A stretch of DNA of 42,950 bases from assembly GCA_903918045.1 (NCBI GenBank), contig CAIXCY010000253.1:1-42950 (forward strand), in the 5' to 3' direction. The notes under the pieces were generated by a model. It ran no database searches, was not told the origin of the DNA, and saw only the letters and a list, made by a program, of their open reading frames with translations. The DNA comes from an uncultured Bacteroidia bacterium (lineage in GTDB: Bacteria > Bacteroidota > Bacteroidia > Bacteroidales > Prolixibacteraceae). The translations under genes and the position numbers were made by a program. Below, one piece after another: positions 1 to 7,570 of the stretch (positions within the stretch are counted from its first letter, which is position 1; the number at the start of each line of letters is the position of its first letter).

Positions 1-29
1 TTGAAGTAACCTTTGGTCTGAAAAATTAA

Positions 30-66
30 AAACCCCATTATGTTACGGCATATGGGGATTTTTTAT
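30..66. terminator. hairpin terminator upstream of tRNA-Arg
   Basis: CCCCAT and ATGGGG arms flank a short loop, with an A-run on the left and a T-run on the right, so it could work in both directions. It probably ends a gene lying to the left of the window. Confidence 0.6.
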
Positions 67-73
67 ACTTTTG
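66..73 (+). promoter_or_regulatory. Bacteroidota -7 box of tRNA-Arg
   Basis: TACTTTTG matches the TAnnTTTG -7 consensus of the Bacteroidota housekeeping sigma factor and lies 15 nt before the tRNA. Identical boxes are seen for the tRNA-Ser/Trp pair, which supports the call. Confidence 0.6.
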
Positions 74-88
74 CACCACTATTTTAAT

Positions 89-162
89 GGCCCAATAGCT
101 CAATTGGATAGAGCGACAGCCTTCTAAGCTGTAGGTTTCTGGTTCGATCCCAGATTGGGTCA
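89..162 (+). tRNA. tRNA-Arg (anticodon TCT)
   Basis: The cloverleaf is complete. The acceptor stem GGCCCAA pairs with TTGGGTC, the anticodon stem ACAGC/GCTGT encloses CTTCTAA with anticodon TCT at 123-125, and the T arm contains GGTTCGATCC. The discriminator is A at 162 and the CCA end is not fully encoded. It lies at the edge of a decayed accessory zone, which is a usual position for integration. Confidence 0.95.
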
Positions 163-195
163 CCCTATGGAGGTCATTTGTTTATTAACTACCTG

Positions 196-768
196 TTAAT
201 CAATGAATGACTTTTTTTTAGTTGATTTGCCCCACCATTGACCTGCATGCGGATCCGAAGAACGAATAAATCGCTTTCCACCGGGGATTTTAAATTCTCA
301 GGAGGATCTAACCTGGCGAAATTCCAGTCAATGGTTTACGGCGCATCTTTTATATATCGATCCAGCCAGGGATTCCCCTCCTGCTCAATTATCACTCCCC
401 GATCACCTGCCACTTTATCAACAGACCAGTTCCGAAAAAAGATAATGAATGGAAGAGATACGGAGGTTCTCCTTTTGCTCCCCAATGGCTTTTCTTCATA
501 TTCCACCAGGTGCGAGCTTTACTTGATGGTTCAAAGTGTTTTGGACATTCAGCCTCACCATGGAAATAAAAGTACTGATCAAAACCGGTACTATTTAGAA
601 AACGCTTCCTAAAAGGAATTCCCCGGTTCCAACAGGACTCAGCATAGTGCTTCTCGAAAAACCACTGACGACGTAAAAAAAATCATTTTCGGTCATCGGG
701 ATTTCCGGGTAAGGGCATCGGGACTCATCATTAAAGACGCCCTCAGATGGATATTCATACTGCTTCAT
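196..768 (-). pseudogene. frameshifted gene of unknown function, companion of the hsdR remnant
   Basis: On the minus strand, an ATG at 766-768 opens a coding-like reading that starts MKQYEYPSEGVFNDESRCPY. It continues only if the frame shifts at the A8 run near 675-682 (minus T8). The reading then includes FEKHYAESCWNRGIPFRKRF and HGEAECPKHFEPSSKARTWW. A second shift is needed at the A6 run near 435-440, after which it reads DKVAGDRGVIIEQEGNPWLD up to a TAA at 336-338. Coding-like sequence seems to continue past that stop, with a further frame change, to a TAA at 196-198; this last part is less certain. The whole protein would be about 145-190 residues, rich in Trp, Phe and charged residues, with no signal peptide. 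I do not recognise the family. The start lies 9 nt after the stop of the hsdR remnant, so the two were probably co-transcribed. Both confident lesions are in homopolymers, so sequencing error is an alternative to real decay. Confidence 0.6.
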
Positions 769-777
769 AATATTAAC

Positions 778-1131
778 TTAAGCTGTTGTCAATTCATTGG
801 CAATCATCTCTGCCTGCTTCAATACCGTTTCAGTCGCGAGTAACTGCATACCGGGGGGATACCCAAATTTTCGAAGTATGCGCTTTACCGCAACCTTCAG
901 CTTTGCCCTTACACTCTTCTTGATGGTCCAGGCGATGGATACATTCTGTCGGATGGTTTCGGTTCGTATTACCGCAAGTTCTCTTCGCTTATCCTTAGCC
1001 ATCAAATCCCGGGCACTCTCATTGTCCGATACAGCAGTATAAAAGGCATATGCGAAGTCGATTAAGCCAAGACGCTTTGCCTCACTGTCCATGTTTACAA
1101 TCTCCTTGATTAGATGGATCAGCTCTTTTTC
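778..1131 (-). pseudogene. hsdR: C-terminal stub of type I restriction subunit HsdR
   Basis: The reading contains NESARDLMAKDKRRELAV, then NVSIAWTIKKSVRAKLKVAV and KRILRKFGYPPG. These are the conserved C-terminal (DUF3387-type) segment of HsdR, the ATP-dependent translocase/nuclease subunit of type I restriction enzymes, which is normally near 1000 residues long. Only about 117 residues remain; the nuclease and helicase domains are absent. The reading is open back to 1131 (EKELIHLIKEIVN, also HsdR-like), where it meets the TGA stop of the upstream kinase in the same frame. There is no start of its own beyond an internal ATG at 1090-1092. No hsdM or hsdS is present in the window. It is a non-functional remnant of a restriction operon cut by a rearrangement. 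Confidence 0.85.
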
Positions 1132-2661
1132 TCACAAAATATGCTTCCGGATTAATTTAACCAGATCATCCTTTACAAATGGTTTGGTAATAAAATCATT
1201 GCATCCCGAGGCAAATGCTTTCTGACGGTCTGCAGTCATCGCAAAAGTTGTCTGAGCAATTACAATTACCTCTTTATTAAACTGTCTGATCTGTTTTGTT
1301 GCCTCATAACCGTCCATAAATGGCATGGAAATATCCATCATTACAAGATTAGTTTTTGGATTATTCCTGATAAACTCAACGGCTTTAAAACCAGTTTTCA
1401 CTCTGAATACATCTCCGCTTATCCCTTTGACTATAGCCAGAATAAGCCGTGCTGAAATTTCATCGTCCTCGGCAATTAATACATTCAGGTTATGTAATGG
1501 ATCGATATTTGTTTCAACTGCCTTAATAACTTCCGGCACGTGATCATCCTGTTCTGCAACGGTTACAGTAAAGCTAAATACCGAACCCTGATTTGGGGTA
1601 GATTCGACCCAGATTTCACCCCCCTGCTTTTCAACAAACTGCTTGCAAAGCAGTAATCCCAGTCCGGTACTCTGCTCACCCTCGGTGCCGGGACGTTTTG
1701 TGTTCGCATCGATGCGGAAAAGATTATTCCGAAGCTCCTCCTTCATTCCAATGCCGGTATCTTTAACTGAGATTACGGTCCTTCTATTCGCTGTTGTTTC
1801 TGACGAAATAGTCACTTCGCCACCCTTTGGGGTAAACTTTATCGCATTCGAAAGGAGATTACGAATAACCGTCTGAAGCATGTTTTTATCAGCAAAGACA
1901 AATGGCTCATCAGTTATTTGCGCAATAAGTCCGATCATTTTCCCCTTTGCCGGTTCGGCGACAATATTAATACACTCCTTAACCATATCGAGCAAATGCA
2001 GTCTTTTGGGTGTATATTCGGTAAACCCCCGATCCATCTGCGACCATTCGAGCAGATTTTCAAGCAGGGTAAATGTATTGCGGGCTGACTGACGCAGGTC
2101 TGACATCATTTCCGCCCTTTCACCGGCTGTAAAATACTGATTCTCGTCAGCCATTATTTCGGTTAAACCCATAAATCCGCCCAACGGACCGCGAAGGTCA
2201 TGGGCAATAATCGAAAAAAACCGGTCTTTTGTGGCGTTAAGCTCAAAAAGCTCCCTATTCTGGCACCGAAGTTTAAGATGAGTACGCACCCTGGCTAATA
2301 CCTCCTGCTCCTGAAATGGTTTATTGATATAATCGACCCCACCAGCAGCCAGCGCCTTAACGATATTTTCGGTGTCATTGAGAGCGCTTATAAAAATCAC
2401 AGGAATATCCTTTAATCCCTCATTGAGCTTTAGTTGGCGGCAAACTTCAAAACCATCCATTCCGGGCATCATAATATCCAACAGGATCAGGTCAGGCTTC
2501 TCTATCGACGCCACCTTTAAAGCCTGTAAACCACTGGTAACCTGCCGAATCTTATATCCTTCAGTCGATAATATTTCACCCAGTAATTTAAGGTTAGCCG
2601 CCACATCATCCACGAGCAGAATAGTGGAAATCTTCCCAACCGGTTCAATAATTGCACTCAT
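1132..2661 (-). CDS. hybrid sensor histidine kinase, REC-HisKA-HATPase-REC
   Basis: This is a 509-residue cytosolic phosphorelay protein. An N-terminal receiver spans about 12-130 with the acidic pair at D18/D19 and phospho-acceptor D62 in LILLDIMMPGMDG. The HisKA domain has the phospho-accepting H154 in FFSIIAHDLRGPLGG. The ATPase domain shows the N box LLSNAIKFTPKGG, the DTGIGM G1 box and STGLGLLLCKQF. A second receiver covers about 390-509, with D443 in LVMMDISMPFMDG and the lysine in FITKPF. It has no membrane segment and no output domain. It starts 12 nt after the stop of the 8-PAS kinase, so the pair forms an operon; the N-terminal receiver could take phosphate from that kinase (inference). 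Its TGA is fused directly to the hsdR remnant. Confidence 0.9.
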   Translation of the reverse strand: MSAIIEPVGKISTILLVDDVAANLKLLGEILSTEGYKIRQVTSGLQALKVASIEKPDLILLDIMMPGMDGFEVCRQLKLNEGLKDIPVIFISALNDTENIVKALAAGGVDYINKPFQEQEVLARVRTHLKLRCQNRELFELNATKDRFFSIIAHDLRGPLGGFMGLTEIMADENQYFTAGERAEMMSDLRQSARNTFTLLENLLEWSQMDRGFTEYTPKRLHLLDMVKECINIVAEPAKGKMIGLIAQITDEPFVFADKNMLQTVIRNLLSNAIKFTPKGGEVTISSETTANRRTVISVKDTGIGMKEELRNNLFRIDANTKRPGTEGEQSTGLGLLLCKQFVEKQGGEIWVESTPNQGSVFSFTVTVAEQDDHVPEVIKAVETNIDPLHNLNVLIAEDDEISARLILAIVKGISGDVFRVKTGFKAVEFIRNNPKTNLVMMDISMPFMDGYEATKQIRQFNKEVIVIAQTTFAMTADRQKAFASGCNDFITKPFVKDDLVKLIRKHIL

Positions 2662-2673
2662 TTTTAACTAAAT

Positions 2674-5600
2674 TTATTTAATGATTTCATGCAGGTGATC
2701 ATAATCAAAATTCTTGGCGTACAACCTGAGGTTTGCTGCCAGTTCAGGATTTGCCGGTTCAACGGCCCTGATAAGTTCAATCAACAGGTAAAAATCGCCT
2801 AACTCTAAAGCATCCCTCATTTCAACAATGAACTTTTTCGGAAGTTTTAGGAATTCAGCGGAAAGGGCATCAACGGTATTTAAAGAGTTTAAAACGGTTA
2901 TTCCCTTCAAATCTTCCCTGTAAACATAGTCAATATCCAATACTCTGCCTATTGTTTCAAACAACTCATTTTCGCGAAACGGTTTACGAATATACCCCTC
3001 GATTTCGGGTGCAAACAGGTTTGATTTATCTTCTTCAAACTGACTGGCGCTCAACACAATAATTGGTATTGATTTCCCCTTGAGGGTCCCCTTGATCCGT
3101 TTTATTGCTTCATAGCCATCCATGACCGGCATTCGCAGATCCATGAGGATCAGATGGGGGTTCCACTGCTCAAATTTGGCAATTGCATCCTCACCATCCA
3201 CAGCTTCAATTATTTCAAAACCCGGTAAATTAAGAAAGTCGTTCACTAACCTACGGTTTTCACGGATATCGTCAACAACAAGAATGCGATAAGCTCGCTC
3301 CGGATTATTAATGCACAAAACCTGTCTGGTGGGTTTATGGATAGTCGCCTCAGCGCTCCCCTCCATGATATCGACCTGAAACCTGAAGAGGGAACCAATA
3401 TTCAATTCACTCGAAACGGTAATATCCCCTCCCATCAGGATCACCAGTTCGCGGCTCAGGGCAAGTCCTAAACCCGTTCCGGTTCGTTGTTTAATTCCTG
3501 CACTTGCCTGTTCAAAGTGCCTGAATAATTTTTCCATATCCGCGTCAGAAATACCTGTTCCCGAATCCTGAATCTCCACACACAAGGTACTTTCAGAATT
3601 GTTTCGAAGATCGACCCTTGCCCGGACTACAACTCCGCCATGGTCGGTAAATTTGATCGCATTCCCGATCAGGTTGATTAAAATCTGGCGCAACTTACTC
3701 TCATCAACAAGAATAAATTGCGGCATCCCGGCAGGAGTTTCGAAAATTAGCTGAAGCTGTTTGGCCTTGGCCTGCACGGTAAACATCCGTTGCAGGTCGC
3801 CTAAAAGCGCGTCTAAATCGATATTGGTGGGATTCAAGACCACCCGACCAGCCTCCATCTTGGACAACTCCAGAATATCATTGATCAGGGTTAACAGATG
3901 TTCCCCGGAACGATGAATTGAAAGAACATAGTCACTTTGCGATTCAGTTAATTGTTCGCGGTTCATCAGTTGTGAGAAACCAATAATTGCATTCAGCGGT
4001 GTACGAATTTCGTGCGACATATTGGCTAAAAAGATACTCTTTGACTTGTTAGCCACCTCAGCTTCGCTTTTGGCTTTTAAAAGGACAGCTTCTGTTTCTT
4101 TCTGTTTTGTAATATCCCAATTGGTGCCGACCATCCGAATTGGGTTATTTGAATTATCGTATTCAACCGTTGCAAGGGCCCTGATTGTATGGACCGATTG
4201 GTCAGGCCAGATTATCCGATACTCTGTATTAAACTCCTTTTCACCACCGATGGCCAACTGAATCGCAAGGTTTCCACCAACTACATCATCGGGATGAACC
4301 CTTGAGCTCCAGGCCTCATAAGCACCACTGAAATCATCTTTATTCACGTTGTAGAGGAAATACATCTGATCATCCCATAAAAGGACATTCTTTACGAGGT
4401 CGTAATCCCAAACTCCTACGCCTCCGGCACGCGTAGCCAATTCCAAACGGGCCGATGATTCAATCAGTGCTTCTTCGGCCTGTTTAAGTTCTGTAATATC
4501 TGAAAATGAGGTAATCCGGATACTTCTACCCTTAAAATGCATCATTTTCCCATGAATCATACACGGGAATACCGTTCCATCCTTACGCAAGCCGTGTGCC
4601 TCATAAGGTACTTCCAGAGCGGAACTTAAATTGGCCATAACCTTCTCACGATCGTTCGGCCCGATAAGGTCTAGTTTTGCCTTATTTAAAATTTCGTCTG
4701 AAGAATACCCAAACAACAGCTCAGCAGCCAGGTTTTGTTCAATGCACAAACCATCTTCAGCCATAAAGATCGCTTCGAAGGCAGCTTCGGATAATCCTCT
4801 GTATTTTTCACGGTTCTCCAAAAGATCTGCCTCAAACTGCTTACGTACAGTAATATCATGAAAACTCACCAGAATTCCTCTGATAACCGGATCGTTTATC
4901 TGATTGCTTGCAGTAAGTTCAATATGTTTATACGTTCCATTCTTACATGGATACCGGAATTCTACTAAAGCTGACAATTTATCATCCTGCATGAGTTCGG
5001 CAAATTTACCCTGAATGCGTTGCTGGTCATCAGGATGAACCATAAAAGATCTCTTCATCGCTAAAAGTTCCACAGGAGACCAGCCAAATAAACGTTCCAC
5101 ATTTGGGCTTTGATAACGCAGAGAACCATCAGTATCAACAATTGCGATTACATCAGAACTACCTAAGAGCATTGAATGGAACCTGTTGTTTTGCCGTATG
5201 AGTTCCTCCTCCGCATTTTTTCGTACCGAAATATCATGGTAATTCAATAACAATCCATTGATATTCGGGTCGTTTATAAAATTGGCCGCGGTGAGTTCAA
5301 TCGGTTTATAACTCCCATCCTTACAAGCATATCTGAATTCGATTGTTTTAAATGAATTTTCAATATCCATCAACTGAATTAATTCTTTTTGAACATACTC
5401 AAGGTCATCGGGATGAGTGGTCATTGTACTGCTTTCCCCAATAAGATCCTGAGGCAACCATCCAAAATATTTTTCAATATTCGGGCTTTTGTACTTCATC
5501 AGACCGTCAGTACCAACAACGCCGATTACATCCGAAATATTCGAGATCATGGAGCTGTACCTGGCTTCGCTACCCCGCAACAGCTCATCTATGCGCTTAC

Positions 5601-7440
5601 GCTCTGTTATATCACGTTCAACCAATAAAATGTTTTCCGGCTTGCCATATCTGTCGTATAAAACGGCAGATTTCACTTCGACATTGAACCTGCTGTTGTC
5701 TTGTTTAATTGCCAGATATTCTGAGATTTCAATGTCTTTATTGCCACCAAGCAAAGCATGGATATTGTTAGTCACCAATTGGTGGCTCGAAGGATCAATA
5801 AACTCAAATATCGATTTTTCAATGTATTCCTCTTTTTGGTCTAATGCGAAACCATACATCCTGGCCAATTGATCGGACATAAATTCAAGTTTCCCGCCAA
5901 AAGAAACGATTCCGATTCCATCGGGTGAAGCTGAAAGAATGGCTTCCCATTTTTTGCTGCTTTCAAGGAAAGCTTCTTCTGCCTCTTTTCTTTTGGTGAT
6001 ATCGCTTGCAATTCCAATAAATCCAGTCACTTCATCATTTTTATCTCTGATGGCGGTAAGTGATAAGTCAACATAAATCAGAGATCCATCTTTACGAACA
6101 TAGGTTGAGTATTGACTCTCGCTTTTATTTATCATCGGATTCGCCACATTCTTTTCAAATCCAGTATCTGACCCGTCAGCCTCATGTGTCAGCTTGATTT
6201 CGCGTTCAATATTGGCGACTTCCAAATTAAAAAGTGCAGGAGTTGCAATCCCCACAACCTCTTCTGCTGAATAACCAAGCATTTTCTCAGCACCTTTACT
6301 GAATAAGGTGATCATTCCATTTTTATCAGTTGATATTATGGAGGTATTTGTTGCTGCATTTAATACATCTATTAAGGACTTGTTTGCGGCCAGAAGTGCA
6401 GCTTCAGCCATATTGCGTTCTGTAATATCGTTCAGCGAGATATGTACCGCCGATAAACCGTCATAAATAATCGGGGTACTTTGAACTTCAGTATCCCCCA
6501 ATGTGCCATCCGATCGGATAAACTGAATCTCGGCCTTTGGGATAGCAACACCTTCTTCGATAACTTTCCGGGTCCTCAATTTTACACTCTCGTGAAAATC
6601 GGGATGGATCCAGTCGAGGATATTAGTACCTGTCATCTCCTCAACCTTTTCAACACCCATCATCCTTAGTAATGCCGGATTCGAATAAACAATCGTGCCG
6701 TTCCTGTGAACAACACTTGGCATGGGCGAATGCTCCACTACATTTCGGAAACTTTCCTCACTTTTCAGAAGTGATTCTTCAAGCTTTCTCTGATTTGTAA
6801 TATCGGTGATAATAGCGTACCAGATCACAGATCCGTCCTCCTGTTGACGCGGAAGCCCATTTCCAAAATAGGTGAAAATTGCGCCATCGTCAAATTTCAT
6901 CCTGTAACTACGCTGGAATTGAGATAAATCCTTTGCAGATTTCTGAACTGCCGCTTCAAAATTGACAATATCTTCAGGATGTATGTTTTTAAAAAAAGAG
7001 GAACCGTCTTCGCGCACTTCTTCGGGTGATAAACGGCAAAGTGCATTAAACGCCTGACTGACGTAAGGGAAACAGGAACGTCCATCGGGAAACAACTGAA
7101 ACTGCATTACGGCTCCCGGTATCAGGTTGGTAATCTCGTTAAGACGATCGCGTTGGTCCGCAATCTGTTTATTGGCAATTGCTAAATCTACTACCCGTTT
7201 CTCCTTCTCCTTATTTTGGATAAGAAGCTCTTCATTGACAACAAGTAATTCTAAAGCATGCTTTTCCTTCGCCTCGTTTTGGACGAAAAGCTCCTCATTG
7301 ACCATCTCAAGCATGATCTTTTGAACCTCCAGTTCGTGGAGAAGCTGTTGAATGTCGGCTTCAGTACGTAACGGAGCCGGGTTCTGTACCCGCTCCCTTA
7401 AGACCTCCTCCGCTTTATGTCGAAGTGAAATTGAATCCAT
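2674..7440 (-). CDS. multi-PAS (eight PAS) hybrid sensor histidine kinase
   Basis: This is a 1588-residue cytosolic sensor kinase without membrane segments. After a coiled coil at about 20-110, with repeated NEELxxQNxxKEK units, I count eight PAS/PAC modules between about 110 and 1115. Most end in a DIT-x-RK/QK PAC tail and begin again after a short helix. PAS5 and PAS6 are close duplicates of each other (SPNIEKYFGW and SPNVERLFGW). HisKA follows with H1143 in ANMSHEIRTPLNAIIGF, then HATPase (NLIGNAIKFTDHGG, GTGLGLALSREL), then a receiver with D1434 in LILMDLRMPVMDG. The last 75 residues or so are an LPKKFIVEMRDAL-type helical extension seen in other hybrid kinases; no phosphotransfer histidine is evident there. 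The ATG at 7440 is chosen over that at 7458 because only a G9 run separates the two and it is better placed as leader. It is followed by the REC-HK-REC gene. Confidence 0.9.
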   Translation of the reverse strand: MDSISLRHKAEEVLRERVQNPAPLRTEADIQQLLHELEVQKIMLEMVNEELFVQNEAKEKHALELLVVNEELLIQNKEKEKRVVDLAIANKQIADQRDRLNEITNLIPGAVMQFQLFPDGRSCFPYVSQAFNALCRLSPEEVREDGSSFFKNIHPEDIVNFEAAVQKSAKDLSQFQRSYRMKFDDGAIFTYFGNGLPRQQEDGSVIWYAIITDITNQRKLEESLLKSEESFRNVVEHSPMPSVVHRNGTIVYSNPALLRMMGVEKVEEMTGTNILDWIHPDFHESVKLRTRKVIEEGVAIPKAEIQFIRSDGTLGDTEVQSTPIIYDGLSAVHISLNDITERNMAEAALLAANKSLIDVLNAATNTSIISTDKNGMITLFSKGAEKMLGYSAEEVVGIATPALFNLEVANIEREIKLTHEADGSDTGFEKNVANPMINKSESQYSTYVRKDGSLIYVDLSLTAIRDKNDEVTGFIGIASDITKRKEAEEAFLESSKKWEAILSASPDGIGIVSFGGKLEFMSDQLARMYGFALDQKEEYIEKSIFEFIDPSSHQLVTNNIHALLGGNKDIEISEYLAIKQDNSRFNVEVKSAVLYDRYGKPENILLVERDITERKRIDELLRGSEARYSSMISNISDVIGVVGTDGLMKYKSPNIEKYFGWLPQDLIGESSTMTTHPDDLEYVQKELIQLMDIENSFKTIEFRYACKDGSYKPIELTAANFINDPNINGLLLNYHDISVRKNAEEELIRQNNRFHSMLLGSSDVIAIVDTDGSLRYQSPNVERLFGWSPVELLAMKRSFMVHPDDQQRIQGKFAELMQDDKLSALVEFRYPCKNGTYKHIELTASNQINDPVIRGILVSFHDITVRKQFEADLLENREKYRGLSEAAFEAIFMAEDGLCIEQNLAAELLFGYSSDEILNKAKLDLIGPNDREKVMANLSSALEVPYEAHGLRKDGTVFPCMIHGKMMHFKGRSIRITSFSDITELKQAEEALIESSARLELATRAGGVGVWDYDLVKNVLLWDDQMYFLYNVNKDDFSGAYEAWSSRVHPDDVVGGNLAIQLAIGGEKEFNTEYRIIWPDQSVHTIRALATVEYDNSNNPIRMVGTNWDITKQKETEAVLLKAKSEAEVANKSKSIFLANMSHEIRTPLNAIIGFSQLMNREQLTESQSDYVLSIHRSGEHLLTLINDILELSKMEAGRVVLNPTNIDLDALLGDLQRMFTVQAKAKQLQLIFETPAGMPQFILVDESKLRQILINLIGNAIKFTDHGGVVVRARVDLRNNSESTLCVEIQDSGTGISDADMEKLFRHFEQASAGIKQRTGTGLGLALSRELVILMGGDITVSSELNIGSLFRFQVDIMEGSAEATIHKPTRQVLCINNPERAYRILVVDDIRENRRLVNDFLNLPGFEIIEAVDGEDAIAKFEQWNPHLILMDLRMPVMDGYEAIKRIKGTLKGKSIPIIVLSASQFEEDKSNLFAPEIEGYIRKPFRENELFETIGRVLDIDYVYREDLKGITVLNSLNTVDALSAEFLKLPKKFIVEMRDALELGDFYLLIELIRAVEPANPELAANLRLYAKNFDYDHLHEIIK

Positions 7441-7447
7441 AAATTTA

Positions 7448-7456
7448 CCCCCCCCC
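7448..7456 (-). repeat. G9 homopolymer in the kinase leader
   Basis: Nine G in a row on the coding strand lie between two in-frame ATGs (7458 and 7440), 7 nt before the chosen start. Long G tracts are rare in this AT-rich DNA and are prone to slippage. A length change would alter ribosome-site spacing or put the upstream ATG out of frame. Confidence 0.5.
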
Positions 7457-7570
7457 ATATCTTAGTCATATTTAATATTATGATAAATATTAGTTTTGCT
7501 TACTGTAGTGTTTAGCATTAGTTCATGGTAAACAAAATCACTCCATAAATTGTTTTAGTATTTGTTTTAG

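Noticed and set aside
89-162. Direct repeat of the tRNA-Arg 3' end as an attachment site
   Set aside because: I looked for a second copy of the tRNA 3' sequence in the window by eye and found none; there is also no integrase gene here.
238-612. Plus-strand open frame of 124 codons
   Set aside because: The minus strand over the same bases gives a coherent, more protein-like reading (the broken hsdR companion); the plus frame is its antisense shadow.
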